Of a stretch of 64,000 nt of DNA, positions 25,515-37,339 are shown piece after piece. Below the pieces are notes generated by a model. That model saw only the letters and a list, made by a program, of their open reading frames with translations. It did not search any database and was not told the DNA's origin. Source of the DNA: Vitis vinifera (lineage: Eukaryota > Streptophyta > Magnoliopsida > Vitales > Vitaceae); the NCBI RefSeq assembly GCF_030704535.1, contig NC_081807.1, positions 1,839,001 to 1,903,000 on the forward strand, read 5' to 3'. The position numbers were made by a program, and so were the translations under genes. Each line of letters starts with the position of its first letter. Positions within the stretch are counted from its first letter, which is position 1.

Positions 25515-25862
25515 ATATCATAGTTGATAATTGTTTTCGAAAACAGTTTTAAAAAAATAAATTTTGATAATTATTTTTTGATATTTTATAAAATAAAAAT
25601 CTATTTGAGAACATGAAATATTTTTAACACATTTTTAATATGTTTTAAAAATAAATTTTTTATCTGGTGCTTTATTTTTAATCATTCCATATATTTATAT
25701 AATTATTTTCTAAAACAATTCAAAATAAGTAAAAACAACTAAAAATATATTATTTGAAAATATCCTATTCTTTCTTTTTAAAAACAAAAAATAGAAAATA
25801 GTTTATGGTTGTCAAATCTATTTTCTTAAAAATGTTCTAAAAATTGTTCTATAGAAAATTGT
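25515..25862. mobile_element. fold-back family copy, opposite orientation
   Basis: Starts with TTGATAATTGTTTTCGAAAA and carries the family landmarks in reverse order (AAATAAAAATCTATTTGAGA, TTTATTTTTAATCATTCCAT, TATAATTATTTTCTAAAACA). Non-coding. Confidence 0.55.
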
Positions 25863-26142
25863 TTTCATTTTTATTTTTTTCTCACATTTTTCATGATATC
25901 CAAATATAAAAATAATTTTTAGACATTTTTCTTTAATATTTTCATCAAATCAAGATATGTTTTAAGAAAAATGATTTTTTAAAAACAAAAATAAGGAAAA
26001 GAAAGAAATTTAAAATGATATTTTTCACTAAAGGCATATTTCCACTATAATTTTTTTTTTTCATGGATGACAAAACAAATTTTCTTTGCATTAAGTTTTT
26101 TTTAATCTTATAAAAAATAAAATCATATAATCATTGTTTTCT

Positions 26143-26208
26143 AAATAGTAAAACTTATGGCTAAAAATAAGTTATAAATAGTAAAACTTATGGCTAAAAA
26201 TAAGTTAT
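26143..26208. repeat. perfect 33-bp tandem duplication
   Basis: Two identical adjacent units starting AAATAGTAAAACTTATGGCT. Identity implies a very recent event. Confidence 0.95.
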
Positions 26209-26695
26209 ATTTTTTTGAAAAATATTAAGAAAAATGACTTACTCATATTTGGTTTTATTATAAAAAAAAGAAAATATAATTAAAATTATTTAAAAATTTA
26301 TATATTTTAAAATTACTAAAATTATAATTTATTAACTTTAAATATATTTTTTTATTTTTTTATTTTTCCTTATATATTTCCTTTCTATTTTTTTCCTTAT
26401 ATTTTACTTCAAACTTTATGAAGATTTAACAAAACAAAATTAAATTATATTAATCTATTTTGGAAGATTAAATTAATATATTTAATGAAAGGTGGAATTG
26501 GATCTTATTTTATTAAATTAATAATAAATTCAAACAAAATATTTGAAATAAATTTTTGTTTAAAACTCAATTTTTTGTCTTAATTATCTACAAAATTTTA
26601 TTTCATGAAATGGGGAAAATTAAAGAAAATAAAAGGGGAGGGAAAGAAACTATAATCATTCTCCAAAGTACAGTTATTCTCGGTTGTGGGTTAGT

Positions 26696-26717
26696 GTCCA
26701 CGTGTATTCACGTGGAC
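26696..26717. promoter_or_regulatory. perfect palindrome of two G-boxes in the PP2C promoter
   Basis: Two 9-bp arms, GTCCACGTG and its reverse complement CACGTGGAC, are separated by TATT, giving two CACGTG cores 10 bp apart centre to centre (about one helical turn). This lies about 80-120 bp before the probable 5' leader of the phosphatase gene, near a CT-rich patch at 26780-26810. G-boxes bind bZIP and bHLH factors of ABA and light signalling; occupancy is not known. Confidence 0.6.
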
Positions 26718-27156
26718 GGGATTGCATGCAAGATTCATATTATTACTGCGTAGAATATCATTATCCAGATAACTTCATTGACTCTCTCTCTCTAGTTTCT
26801 CTCTCCCCAAGTGGTGTGGAGCCCATAGCTGGACCTCTGCTTTGCTGGCTTCAAGCTCTCCTTTGTTGGTCTTTTATGGGGTTTGTCTGCTGAGATATAC
26901 CAGAGTTTTCAGTTGCCTCCAATCTCCACTTACTCTCTTTCAAAACCCCCCATTCACTTCTCTTCAGCAATCTCATCAACTTCACCAACAAAAAGGAGTG
27001 GAAGCAGGCACAAACCATTCACAAAAAGTCCATCTCTTTTCCATTTTTCTTGTTTTGATGGATCTGCAGATCTAGCCCCTTGGAACACGGATAAAGTTCT
27101 TGGTGGTTTTCCCAGATCTTCAGCTGTAGAGCGGCGCAGCTCACCAAATTGTAAAG

Positions 27157-27551
27157 GTGAGATTTTTTTTCCCTCGTTTTTGGCAAGTTGGATTTCTGTT
27201 TGGGGAAGATGTTGAATTGTTGTGATTGACGGGGTTTTGGAGATTTTTCTAACTTGGCTTTTGGTTGTTTCAATGTGAAGTGTTGGACCTTCTGGATTTC
27301 AAATGGTTGACCAATCGCTTGCTTGAGAAAAAAGTGGATTTGACCATTCTTTTTTCAAACCCCTTTTGTGTAGGTGTTGATTTTTCATTGTTAGCGGCTG
27401 TTATGTTCATGTGTTTTCTGTTTTAAGGAGAAATACAGATGGGTTTCTGATTTCTAGCTATAATTCCTCTGTTTTATTGTATGATTTCTTTGATCTGTTG
27501 GGTTGTGATCGCTGCAATTTTTGATTCCGTGTTGTTTCTTTTCTGTTGTAG
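27157..27551 (+). other. probable 5' leader intron of the PP2C gene
   Basis: Donor AAAG|GTGAG at 27156/27157 and acceptor TGTTGTAG at 27551 flank T-rich sequence upstream of the start codon. The leader also has very short upstream reading frames beginning at 26876 (six codons to TGA) and 27058 (six codons to TAG). The acceptor choice is uncertain. Confidence 0.45.
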
Positions 27552-27682
27552 ACTTGTACTATTTCTTTGTCGTGTTGTCGAGTAGAGGACGGAACAATTC
27601 AAAATTGGGGTACTCGGCTCCAGTTGAACTGAGTCCTTATTAGATGTGGAGAATTTGGAGGGTTGTTTGGATGAGATGAGGT

Positions 27683-30600
27683 ATGTTATCAGGGTTGATG
27701 AACTTTTTGAGGGCCTGTTTTCGGCCAGGGTCGGATCGATATGTTCACACGGGTTCGGACGCTGGTGGTCGCCAGGATGGGCTCCTGTGGTACAAAGATT
27801 CTGGGCAGCACTCTAGTGGTGAATTCTCGATGGCTGTTATTCAGGCCAACAATTTACTTGAAGATCATAGCCAGATTGAGTCAGGCAGTTTGAGCTCACA
27901 TGAGTCTGGCCCTTATGGTACCTTTGTTGGAATTTATGATGGGCATGGTGGACCCGAGACGGCCCGGTACATCAATGATCACCTCTTCCATCATCTCAAG
28001 AGTAAGTTACTGCAACTGTATTGCAATTTGGAACTTCAATTTTTCTTAGCTGCATTGGCTGTATATGTTTATGGTAAAGAATTTTCTTACCTGCCAACCG
28101 GTGATTGAGAAAACTGAGGAAAAACAAAGAGGACAAGTATTGTTTTCAGTTGGGTACTTGATTTTATTTTGCTTTTTTCAGAAAATGAAAATCACACATC
28201 AACCAAGCCAACCAGGCTTCCTGGATACAATTAAATGTAGGTATTTTGTTTTATAAAATACTATTCTTGAGAATGTTTTTTTGATAATCGCCAATTTGTG
28301 TGGTGGTAGCAGTTTTTTTGGTTCTTTTGAATAACTGAGAAGATGGTGGCATTTGGCTATTGGAAATGAAAGAGAGACCTTTTGTTCCATACCGTCTTAG
28401 CTGAGGTTCTCAGAAAATTATAGTGATTGATTGGACTGCCCTTTTCTTTTGTTAGGCTGCAAATAGTGAAAATATAATATTCAACATTTGATTTCTTTTC
28501 TTTTCCAATCTTTTATTCATGAACCGAAATGGAAGATTGGAGTTGCATACTTTAAAGCTTGGCTATTGCTCAATTACTTTGACTGTTGTAGATTACTGAA
28601 GTTCTAGTTCTAGGTTAGAGATCAATTCCTTATTAACTCTTCTGTTTTGGTATTTTTTACAGGGTTTACTTCAGAGCAGCAATCCATGTCAACGGATGTA
28701 ATACGCAAGGCTTTTCAAGCAACAGAAGAGGGGTTTATCTCTCTTGTTGCTAGACAGTGGTCCATCAGACCACAGCTTGCAGCAGTCGGATCATGCTGCC
28801 TGGTTGGTGTTATTTGTGGTGGGAATCTTCACATCGCCAACCTTGGCGATTCCCGTGCGGTTTTGGGGAGACTTGTGAAGGCAACTGGGGATGTTCTAGC
28901 CATTCAGCTGTCAGCTGAGCACAATGCTTGTATAGAGTCTGTTAGACAGGAGCTGCATTCTCTGCACCCGGACGACAATCAAATTGTAGTTTTAAAGCAT
29001 AATGTATGGCGTGTAAGGGGCCTTATACAGGTAACTCATTCTTTGCACGAGTACTGGTCATTGATATATGTTGTTATACAGCTAGGGCAGTATTACTAAG
29101 CACTTACTACTTAGTAGAACTGGAGTTGGAACTTCATAGTAATGGCTCATTTCACATTTCTCTTTAAAAAGAAAAGAAGAAAAGAAAAAATTGTGCTTTC
29201 AGGGTGGTTTCAGTCTATGGGGTATATGGTAGCCAGATGGAGTTCCCAGTTGTCCATCTTTCACTTTTTTTTTTTCCTCTTTTCTTTTTTCTTGCTTGTT
29301 TTCTACCAAGAACTTCATTCATGCTCTTGAAATTATGAGATTTCTATTAATTTATGTTTTTATGTGATGATCTACACTTTCATGTGGGTGCCAGGTATGA
29401 AGGTATGTTATCTAATCTGAACGGCACAGATGAAGGTTTCTGCCGGCCAGAAGAACATCAAATATAATAAATAAGAAATTCTAAATTAAAAGATAATATT
29501 CCAATTTCATATGTATATATATTTATGATGATAGCTAAAACTTGATGAAGATAATGCATGAAAGGGAGGGAAGTAGAAGATTAAATAAATGATTTCATAA
29601 ATATTCCAGTAGCTTTGTCTCCATGCTTTCAGTTTTGCATTTCAATACTTTAATTTAAAAGTGATTAAATATTTAAGCAACAATAGCTAGATTACACAAA
29701 ATTTGGGAAGTGTCATGAGAGTAAAGGGGAAAAGAGAGGGTAGAAAATAGTAGAGGCCCAAATGATGAAGATGTGGGAATAATTCATGTAAAATGATTCC
29801 CTCACAAGGGATAAGGTTGTAGACTAAAGGCTGTTTGCAATATTGGAGGTTCCATCACATAGGAAAAGGGAGTTGAATGTGCCTAATTCAAAAGGCGAAA
29901 CATGGAATGATAAGTACCCTGAATATCTGATGGGGGGCAGGATCATGGAAGCCTTCCTATGGGCCCGGCTTGAGATCATGTGTAGATACCATCTATCTGA
30001 TTTTCTGGTTTTGAAGCAGAATGCACCATGAAGATCTGGGTTAGGATCAGAGCAGAAACAATGATGAGACACTCATTGTAATCATGGTTTCTACATGAAA
30101 CAATTAAATCTTGATCATAATTATTGTGCTGGTATAAGAAAAGGACAAAAATCTTTTTCTAAGCATGGTATTCCTTTACCATGGCAGAAGGCTGAAGCAT
30201 ATGAAACACACTATATGGCAGTTGCATGGATGGCTCACTTTCAATTCCTGGGTTCTGCTGGAGATTAATTTATTACATGAGTGATGATGTTGGCTTTGAG
30301 TTGATTTGAGATGGTGCTGACACATCACTAAACGGATTATTTCTGCTTGGTTTTGTTTATAGTTCACGAGCTTCTCTGCTGGTAATTTGATATTGAACCC
30401 TTTTAAGGTGCTGATACTCGTGGTTCAACCATGTTGATCTGATTGGGAAAAAAGCACCTAGGATGCCTTTATGTGTATGGGCATGCATTTCAGTGTTTGT
30501 GCCTGCGGTTGTTGTGTTCTGTTAATTTTCATTTTTTGAAATTGTGTTTTGTGTTATCTAGTTGACTTGATGTTGTGCATCTTAATCTATGAGTATGTTC

Positions 30601-32316
30601 CTCTAATGGTCAGAATCTTTTCTTTTACAGATTACTAGGTCTATTGGTGATGTATATTTAAAAAAGGCTGAGTTCAACAGGGAGCCTTTAATTGCCAAGT
30701 TTCGCCTTCGTGAACCATTCAGAATGCCAATATTGAGCTCAGACCCAGCAATTTCAGTGCACCCACTCCAGCCACACGATCAGTTTGTTATATTTGCATC
30801 TGATGGGCTCTGGGAGCACCTTAGCAATCAGGAGGCAGTAGATATTGTTCAAAGTCACCCTCGCAATGTAAGTCAACTCTATATATCACTGCTTTTCAGA
30901 TAAAGGGTTTTTATTTTTCCTTTTCTGTTTCAATCTATCATAAAGTACCGAGCGGTTAATGACTGACTAACCCAGTTCTAAGTTGGTGTTCAAATCATTG
31001 ATGTAGTATCATGGTTACGAATCTTTAACATTTTATCTTGAAGAGCCATGGGTTTATTAAGATCATTTTCAGTTCATGAACAGAACTGCTCAAGGCCATC
31101 ATCTATTTAGACCATATTTTCATTTATAGTGTGTTTCAGTTAGATCAGGCTCCATCTTTAACTTTTCTTTTTTTTTTTTCCTCTGCCACTAATGGGATGA
31201 TCTCTCCTCTATGAATGTTTTACAACAATCTTTTTCATTTTTTTTGGGCACTTTAGACCACGTATTTGGACAGCCCTCCTAGTGAAAAAATGTCATTGTC
31301 CATTTGAAACCATGTTGTTTTATTTGCAGTAAGAGAAAATTTTGGTTAGTCAATACCTTACATTAAGAGGGGTGCCCTTAAATCATAAGTTTGGGACTGT
31401 TAATTAATATGGAAGCATTCCATTTTGCTTTCCAAAGCATTTGAAGGAACAAATCCATCTACAAGAATGGAACTCTAGGGAATGGTAGAACTACCACAAA
31501 TGACTCTGATGATTTGAAGTCATGTCATTTCATCGAATACCAAAATGTAGCATCATTTGTTGGTGGCTGCGTTTTATAGGGCATATTTGTTTCTCTAAAT
31601 GCAACATGGAGCACAATGGAACAGTTTTACATGGAGCACCCACACAAGTGGTTAATAATCCGAAATTTGCCACAGGATTTTCTTACTCTTGCCCAAATAA
31701 ATATAGCCTGGATTTTCTGTGTACTCAGTAGTGGGGATTGCTTGTATAGATATGCGAGGTACTACCTTGAAAAAGCCTGGCCACCCAATTAACCTAATCT
31801 TACTGGCTCTTGCATAACTTGCATGTAGTGGTATTTTCTCCGTGTGAAAGATATTGATTTCAATTTATTTTTTTTATTTTTTCAGTTGTCATCTTGTTTT
31901 GATGCATAGTCCAGGAAACATAATCAAAATCAAAACTAGTTCTTTCCTGTTAAATGTGATACTAGTGGCAGAGGCATGTCATGGGGAAAAAAATCTCCAT
32001 TAAACTAAGGAACAAAACTTACTTTTATTTGCTTTCTCTCATGCAGGGAAGTGCAAAGAGGCTGGTGAAAGCTGCTTTACAAGAAGCAGCAAAAAAGAGA
32101 GAAATGAGGTATTCAGACCTGAAGAAGATTGACCGAGGGGTTCGTCGGCATTTCCATGATGACATCACAGTGATTGTTGTGTTTCTTGACTCAAATCTCG
32201 TGAGCAGGGCTAGCTCAGTCAAATGCTCTAATATCTCTGTGAGAGGAGGTGGGATCAACCTGCCTGCCAATACTCTTGCCCCTTTCGCTACCCCCACTGA
32301 AGCTGGCTCTACCTGA
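27683..32316 (+). CDS. protein phosphatase 2C, clade D type
   Basis: A Mg/Mn-dependent Ser/Thr phosphatase. Coding exons: 27683-28001, 28663-29030, 30631-30867, 32047-32316, all GT/AG and in phase, giving 397 aa, the usual length of the group. PP2C metal-site and core motifs appear in order: YDGHGG (85-90), LGDSRAV (167-173), ITRSIGD (230-236), [10 protein letters not shown] (285-294) and HDDITVIVV (345-353). The N-terminus ([13 protein letters not shown], then [11 protein letters not shown]) and [18 protein letters not shown] are typical of clade-D enzymes. In Arabidopsis these dephosphorylate plasma-membrane H+-ATPase and are inhibited by SAUR proteins, so a role in growth control is plausible. 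All catalytic residues checked are present. Intron 2 (1.6 kb) contains a less AT-rich patch at 29815-30060 of unknown origin. The start is the first ATG of the frame that gives the family N-terminus. The exact paralogue is not resolved. Confidence 0.92.
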
Positions 32317-34057
32317 TGACGCCGTTTCTCATGTTTTTATCTGTTGTACTATTCTCTTGTGTGAATACCAGGTAGCTTTCAAAAGAGATAAGAGGAGCAG
32401 CCCTTCAATTCTTTAATGTACACTGTAACTTTTAACTGGGAACTGATACTTGCATTTTAGCTTCTGTGCCACAAAGCAAAAAAAAAAAAAAAAAAGGAAC
32501 TGCAAACAGAGCTTCAAGGTGATGGTTATAATAGTTATTTCCTTGGGACAGTTCTTACTACCTTTATTTTTTCCCTTTGATCTTTCATCCTTTTCATTTG
32601 TTGGGGTTTTTGGCTTTGTAAATTGTACGACTTGGTAATCTAAACATCCTTATTTGTTGCTCAATTGTTTACTTCTTTACAACTACTCTTAACTGGTACT
32701 AACATGGAGAAAAGTTTTTAGCTGTAGAGTGGTTTGAGGCAGATTTCTGCAGCAATGCTTGATGGAGAACTGGATTTTGAAGCAGTTCTTTGTTCAGGAA
32801 ACCACCCAATTGATGCAACATTGATCAGGTATTATGGTAGAGATGCTTTCTTCTCATATGAACTCTTTCTGGTTTTACCTCAGAATTTACAGGAATAGAT
32901 CAAGCACACCCTGCTAACCTTCATTACATTTTCTGTTTAATGGAGACATGTTTATGTCAAGTAGCTAATTTAACTTGTTTGGACATAATCAGCAAATCCC
33001 GGTTTCGACCCATTATTTATTGTTAAGTTTGTTTTATTGTATGGTTAACATCAGCAAGTCCCAGCTAAAAACAGTGATTTTTCAGGTACTGTTTGTTTCA
33101 TATGTAGGAAATTCTCAGGCTAGTGTAATGTTCAAAACATAGCCAATGATCTCCAGAGTCTTGAATTACTGTTTCCTTCAAAGCCACTGAAAATCAGTGT
33201 CTTTTTTCTGAAAGGCCTGAAAATCACACTACCCTTGAGAATATGACTTTGTTAGCTTGAATACTCAAATTGGTAGCTTAATATGATATCAGAGCCTTGA
33301 TTTTTAGAAGCTCGGGAATTTGATCTCATGACTTGTTTGTTTCCCATGTTTATTAAGTTCAAATGTAAGTCTAAATAAGGCTACCCGTTTCGGGTTAATC
33401 GGTAGATTAACGAATTTCATAAATATGATCCAAAAAAGGGGGAAGAAAAGAAGGGTCAGGTTGGCCAACCCTTAACATGCTGATTTGGGGACCACATGTA
33501 TAAAGAATTAAAAGGGTCTTGTGAGTTCTGATGTACAAGGTGGGTTCCTCTCACTGAAAAGGCCTCTCTGCTCCATAAGAAGTGCTTCAGAAATGGCTAA
33601 TGGCTAGGAAAAATCCAAGGCCCCCTCCCATCAATTTCACTTAGATTCTTCTCCTTTTGGTTATATACATTTGATGGGAAATTTGCCTTATTCCAATCTT
33701 TGTAGAAAACCAAGCAACCCTTGGATCTTTCTATATGTTAGTTACTCTTCTCATGTTTTGTGGCATGTGTTTATGGAATATAAGGAAGGGTTATTTGATT
33801 TGTAGGACAAACTATTTTGTGCTTTTGGCACAAATATTCCTAAAGAAAAAGGGAAAAGCAAAAAGGAGTGGCATTTTTTGGAATTATGTAGTTATGGGTT
33901 GAAGTCCTTTCTTTAAAAATGGTCTTAAAAATGAAAGAAATAAAAGCAACTAATGTGATTTTATTAAATACATATATATTTAAAATGTTTAATTAAACAA
34001 AAATCCATTTCTTACATTGCATTTGAAAAGATTTTTGTAGTTGATAAATCATATTAA
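32317..34057. other. PP2C 3' flank and spacer
   Basis: Probable 3' UTR to about 32460, then a 17-A run near 32480. No second gene is supported. At 33269-33296 the segment TTGGTAGCTTAATATGATAT followed by CAGAGCC resembles the tRNA-Met primer-binding region of plant Copia elements and matches the repeat found at 57037-57062. Confidence 0.4.
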
Positions 34058-34179
34058 GAGCTCGTTTGATCGTGATTTTAGGAAATGTTTTTAATCTTTT
34101 TAATACTTAAATTTTTTTATCATTTAAATGTTATAAATATTATAAATGTTTTCTAAAATCATTGTCTAATACACTTTAA
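34058..34179. mobile_element. single MITE of the 10372-10695 family
   Basis: Left end GAGCTCGTTTGATCGTGATTTTAGG; right end TTCTAAAATCATTGTCTAATACAC, the imperfect inverse complement. About 120 bp with no coding content. Confidence 0.5.
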
Positions 34180-34444
34180 TTAGTGGAATTTTGGGTCAAA
34201 TTGATTCTTTAATCATGTTTTTATATAACCGTTCAAACTATTTTCTAAAAAATTATTTAGAAACTGCATTTTAAGGTTTCTAAAATTGCATAGAAACCAA
34301 AATTTGAAATTATGATTTCAAACATTTTTTTAGAAGATAAAATATAAAAAATAAAGGAGGAAAGAAAAATAGAAACTATTTTGAACAATGTGAAAAAAGA
34401 TGTTTTATTTCACTAAAAGGTCATTTTAAATAAAAACTTTAAGA

Positions 34445-34760
34445 GGTGTATTGTTTGGAAATTATTTTTGAGAATAGTTTTCTGTTCTCAAAAACAAAAA
34501 AATGTTTTTTATTTTATGTTCTTAAAAAAAAGAAAATAAAGCATTTTTTTAGAGATATTTTAATAAATAATTATACAAATAAGTGAAATGATTAAAAACA
34601 AAATATTAGATATAAAATTTATTTTTAAAACATATTTAAAAATAGGTTAAAAATATTTTAAGTTTTTAAATAGATTTTTGTTCTACAAAAATCCGAGAAC
34701 AATTTTAAAAAATTATTTTTTAAAATTGTTTAAAAAAAAACAGTTTTCAAATAGGCCTAG
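34445..34760. mobile_element. fold-back family copy
   Basis: Begins GTATTGTTTGGAAATTATTT, keeps AATAATTATACAAATAAGTG and TAGATTTTTGTTCTACAAA, and ends CAGTTTTCAAATAGGCCTAG, the inverse of the family start. Non-coding. Confidence 0.55.
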
Positions 34761-36120
34761 AATATTTTAAATTTTCTATTCAAACATTTTATATGAGTTT
34801 CCATGTTCAAAACATTGTTTTTACCATTTGAAAAACTCTAGTCAAATGGGTTTAAAAAACCAATGTATGTCTCAAATTGCTAATAAATATAACTACATAT
34901 GGAAAACTTACTCAAATGGGATTATTAAATTCATAATTTAGAGATATTTAACAAACTTACAAGGACCAACTTTGAAAGCAAGAGTTCCAAGGATTGGGTC
35001 AATGAAAAATAAATAGAGGAAAAGGCTTTCTTTTCTCTGACATGTCAGAGAGTCTGAGCATATTCCCCACAACCCCACAAAGCCCTAGTAAGTTTTTTCC
35101 TTCTAAGTGGTCTTTCTTATTATTATTTGTTGCTTTTCTAAACCCTTGGACAAAAATTACACACTTCTCAATGCCACTATTCGACCCCTCATCTTCATGG
35201 GTCAGAGGAAAAAACCAAAGGCATTTGGAGGATTTTTTGACCCAAATTTTTTGTCACAAAGTCATCCAAGTTTGCCCAATTATCAACTTCTCCTACAAAT
35301 AGCATTTAATTCATGGGTGATGCCTCTCTACATTTAAATAAATTTTAAGTTAATAAATTATTTTTATTTATTTTAACTTATTGATATAAAATTAAATAAT
35401 TTAAAATATATATAATTTTTAATTAATTTTAATTATTATTATTTTATATATTTTTCATAAGACAAACAAATATGTTTTTTTTTTCTTTAGCATTTTCCAG
35501 GGATAGAATATAATCTAATGTTTTAATTCTCCTCTTTTATCATAACTCAAATTTAGAATAAAAATGAGATTTTATTTCCATGCAAATGAATTTATTTTCT
35601 ATTTTATTCTAAAAGGGAATTAAAACACAATCTACTCTCTACTAGAACCTTCCAAACACACCTTTAATCTAAAGGGAACAATGGTTTACTTGATAAAGTT
35701 GTGAAGGGGCTCATATGCTTTGAATACAAAGGTGGTGGGTCTCATTCTCAAGGAAATGAAATTAATTTTAAAAGTTGGTTGCAAGTATTCTGTTAAGTTT
35801 TGATATTGAGGTTTAGATTCTCAGGCTGTTGAATTTTTGAGGAGGTCCCAGGAATCCTTTTAAGGCCTCTTTGTCCTTCAAAAAGTTTGTCCTTCTTTTT
35901 CTCTTTTATTGTTTTTATTAATAAAAAATATAAGATAACGTCAAAGTTTTGAAGATGGTTAATTTCAAGCAAACCCATTTGATGATTTTTTTTTTTATAT
36001 AGGGCAAAAATTACATAAGATCCTCAAGTACCTTTATTTATTTATTTATTAGTAACACTAAAGAAAATAAAAATGATGAATTACAAAGACTCTTCTTATA
36101 TTTTCAAGTGAGTTTAGGTC
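34761..36120. other. AT-rich intergenic DNA
   Basis: No supported gene. Open frames near 35042-35337 lack start context, introns or a recognisable domain. Confidence 0.45.
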
Positions 36121-36545
36121 GGTGTTTGGTAAATCACCTTAATAACTTAAAGTGATTTAATAATTTTATTTAATTTATTAAATAAATTAAGTATCTTTGA
36201 TAAAATAACTTCATGGTATAACTTAAAGTAAAAGATAAATAAAAATGACTAATTTATTTTTTAGTCCACATTTTAATTTTAATTTTTTACCTTCATTTGT
36301 TCTAGTTACTTTCATAATTTCCTTTCCTACTCCACGACTTCTACTATTCCTCGACTTCTTTTGTCCTAATTATAATTTATAAAGATAAATATATTAATTT
36401 GATGATTTATAATAAGTTTTAAGTTAATTTTATCAAACAAACTTAATACTTAATGTAATAATTAAATAATAAATTTTAAATCAATAATTTAAGTATAATT
36501 TAACTTAAAGTCAATTTAAGTGATTAAGTAATAAGTATTTAAATT
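36121..36545. mobile_element. AT-rich MITE-like element
   Basis: Left end GGTGTTTGGTAAATCACCTT then AACTTAAAGTGATTTAATAA; right end AACTTAAAGTCAATTTAAGTG then ATTAAGTAATAAGTATTTAAA, partly inverse. The inside includes TTATCAAACAAACTTAATAC, the complement-like end of such elements. Boundaries and family are uncertain. Confidence 0.35.
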
Positions 36546-36973
36546 TTCCAAGGAATGTGAATTATAAATGAAACAATATGTTAGATATATGGGCATAGTT
36601 TATAAATGATATTACTTTAAAAAAAATTGTTAGAAGCTAAACAATTAAGTTGAGTGAACATACATTAGTAATTCTTATGACTTATCAAAAAAATAATTTA
36701 GAAAGTTGTTAAAAAGAGATACAATTCAAAAATTTGTTATGTGAAAAGAAAATGATAATGTATATGATATACCATGGCATGCATACTCAAGTGGCACAAT
36801 AACTTGTTTGTATTTTATTATTTCATAATTTTGAAATAAATTAAATAATAAAATTATTTGGATTTAAAAATGATTAATACAAATTCTTAGCTATTCAAAA
36901 AACTAAATTTATAAGTTTTGTAATAAAATAAATTATCTTTTTTTTTTAGTATCAACTAAGGATGAGAAAATAT

Positions 36974-37092
36974 GAACGTTTGGTAATGATTTTAGAAAGC
37001 ATTTATAGTATTTCTAATATTTAAAAAATAAAATTTTTAAGTAATAAAAAAATTAGAAATATTTTTTAAAATCATTATCAAATACATTCTAA
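36974..37092. mobile_element. single MITE of the 10372-10695 family
   Basis: Left GAACGTTTGGTAATGATTTT and right AAAATCATTATCAAATACAT are inverse complements with few mismatches. About 120 bp. Confidence 0.55.
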
Positions 37093-37339
37093 AGGTTTAT
37101 TTGAATATTATTTTTTAAAATAGAAAATACACACACACTTCGAAAAATATTGGATACATTTTTTATAAAAAATAATATGAAATATTTTAAATAATAATTG
37201 AAAATATGAATAATATTTTAGATGATATATAAATGGTAAAAATTATTTTTCATATTTAAGTTTTTAAATATAATTTTATTTCTAAAAATATTGTTTAAAA
37301 ATTTATTTTCGGAAAAAGTTGTCAGATAGAACTTATACC

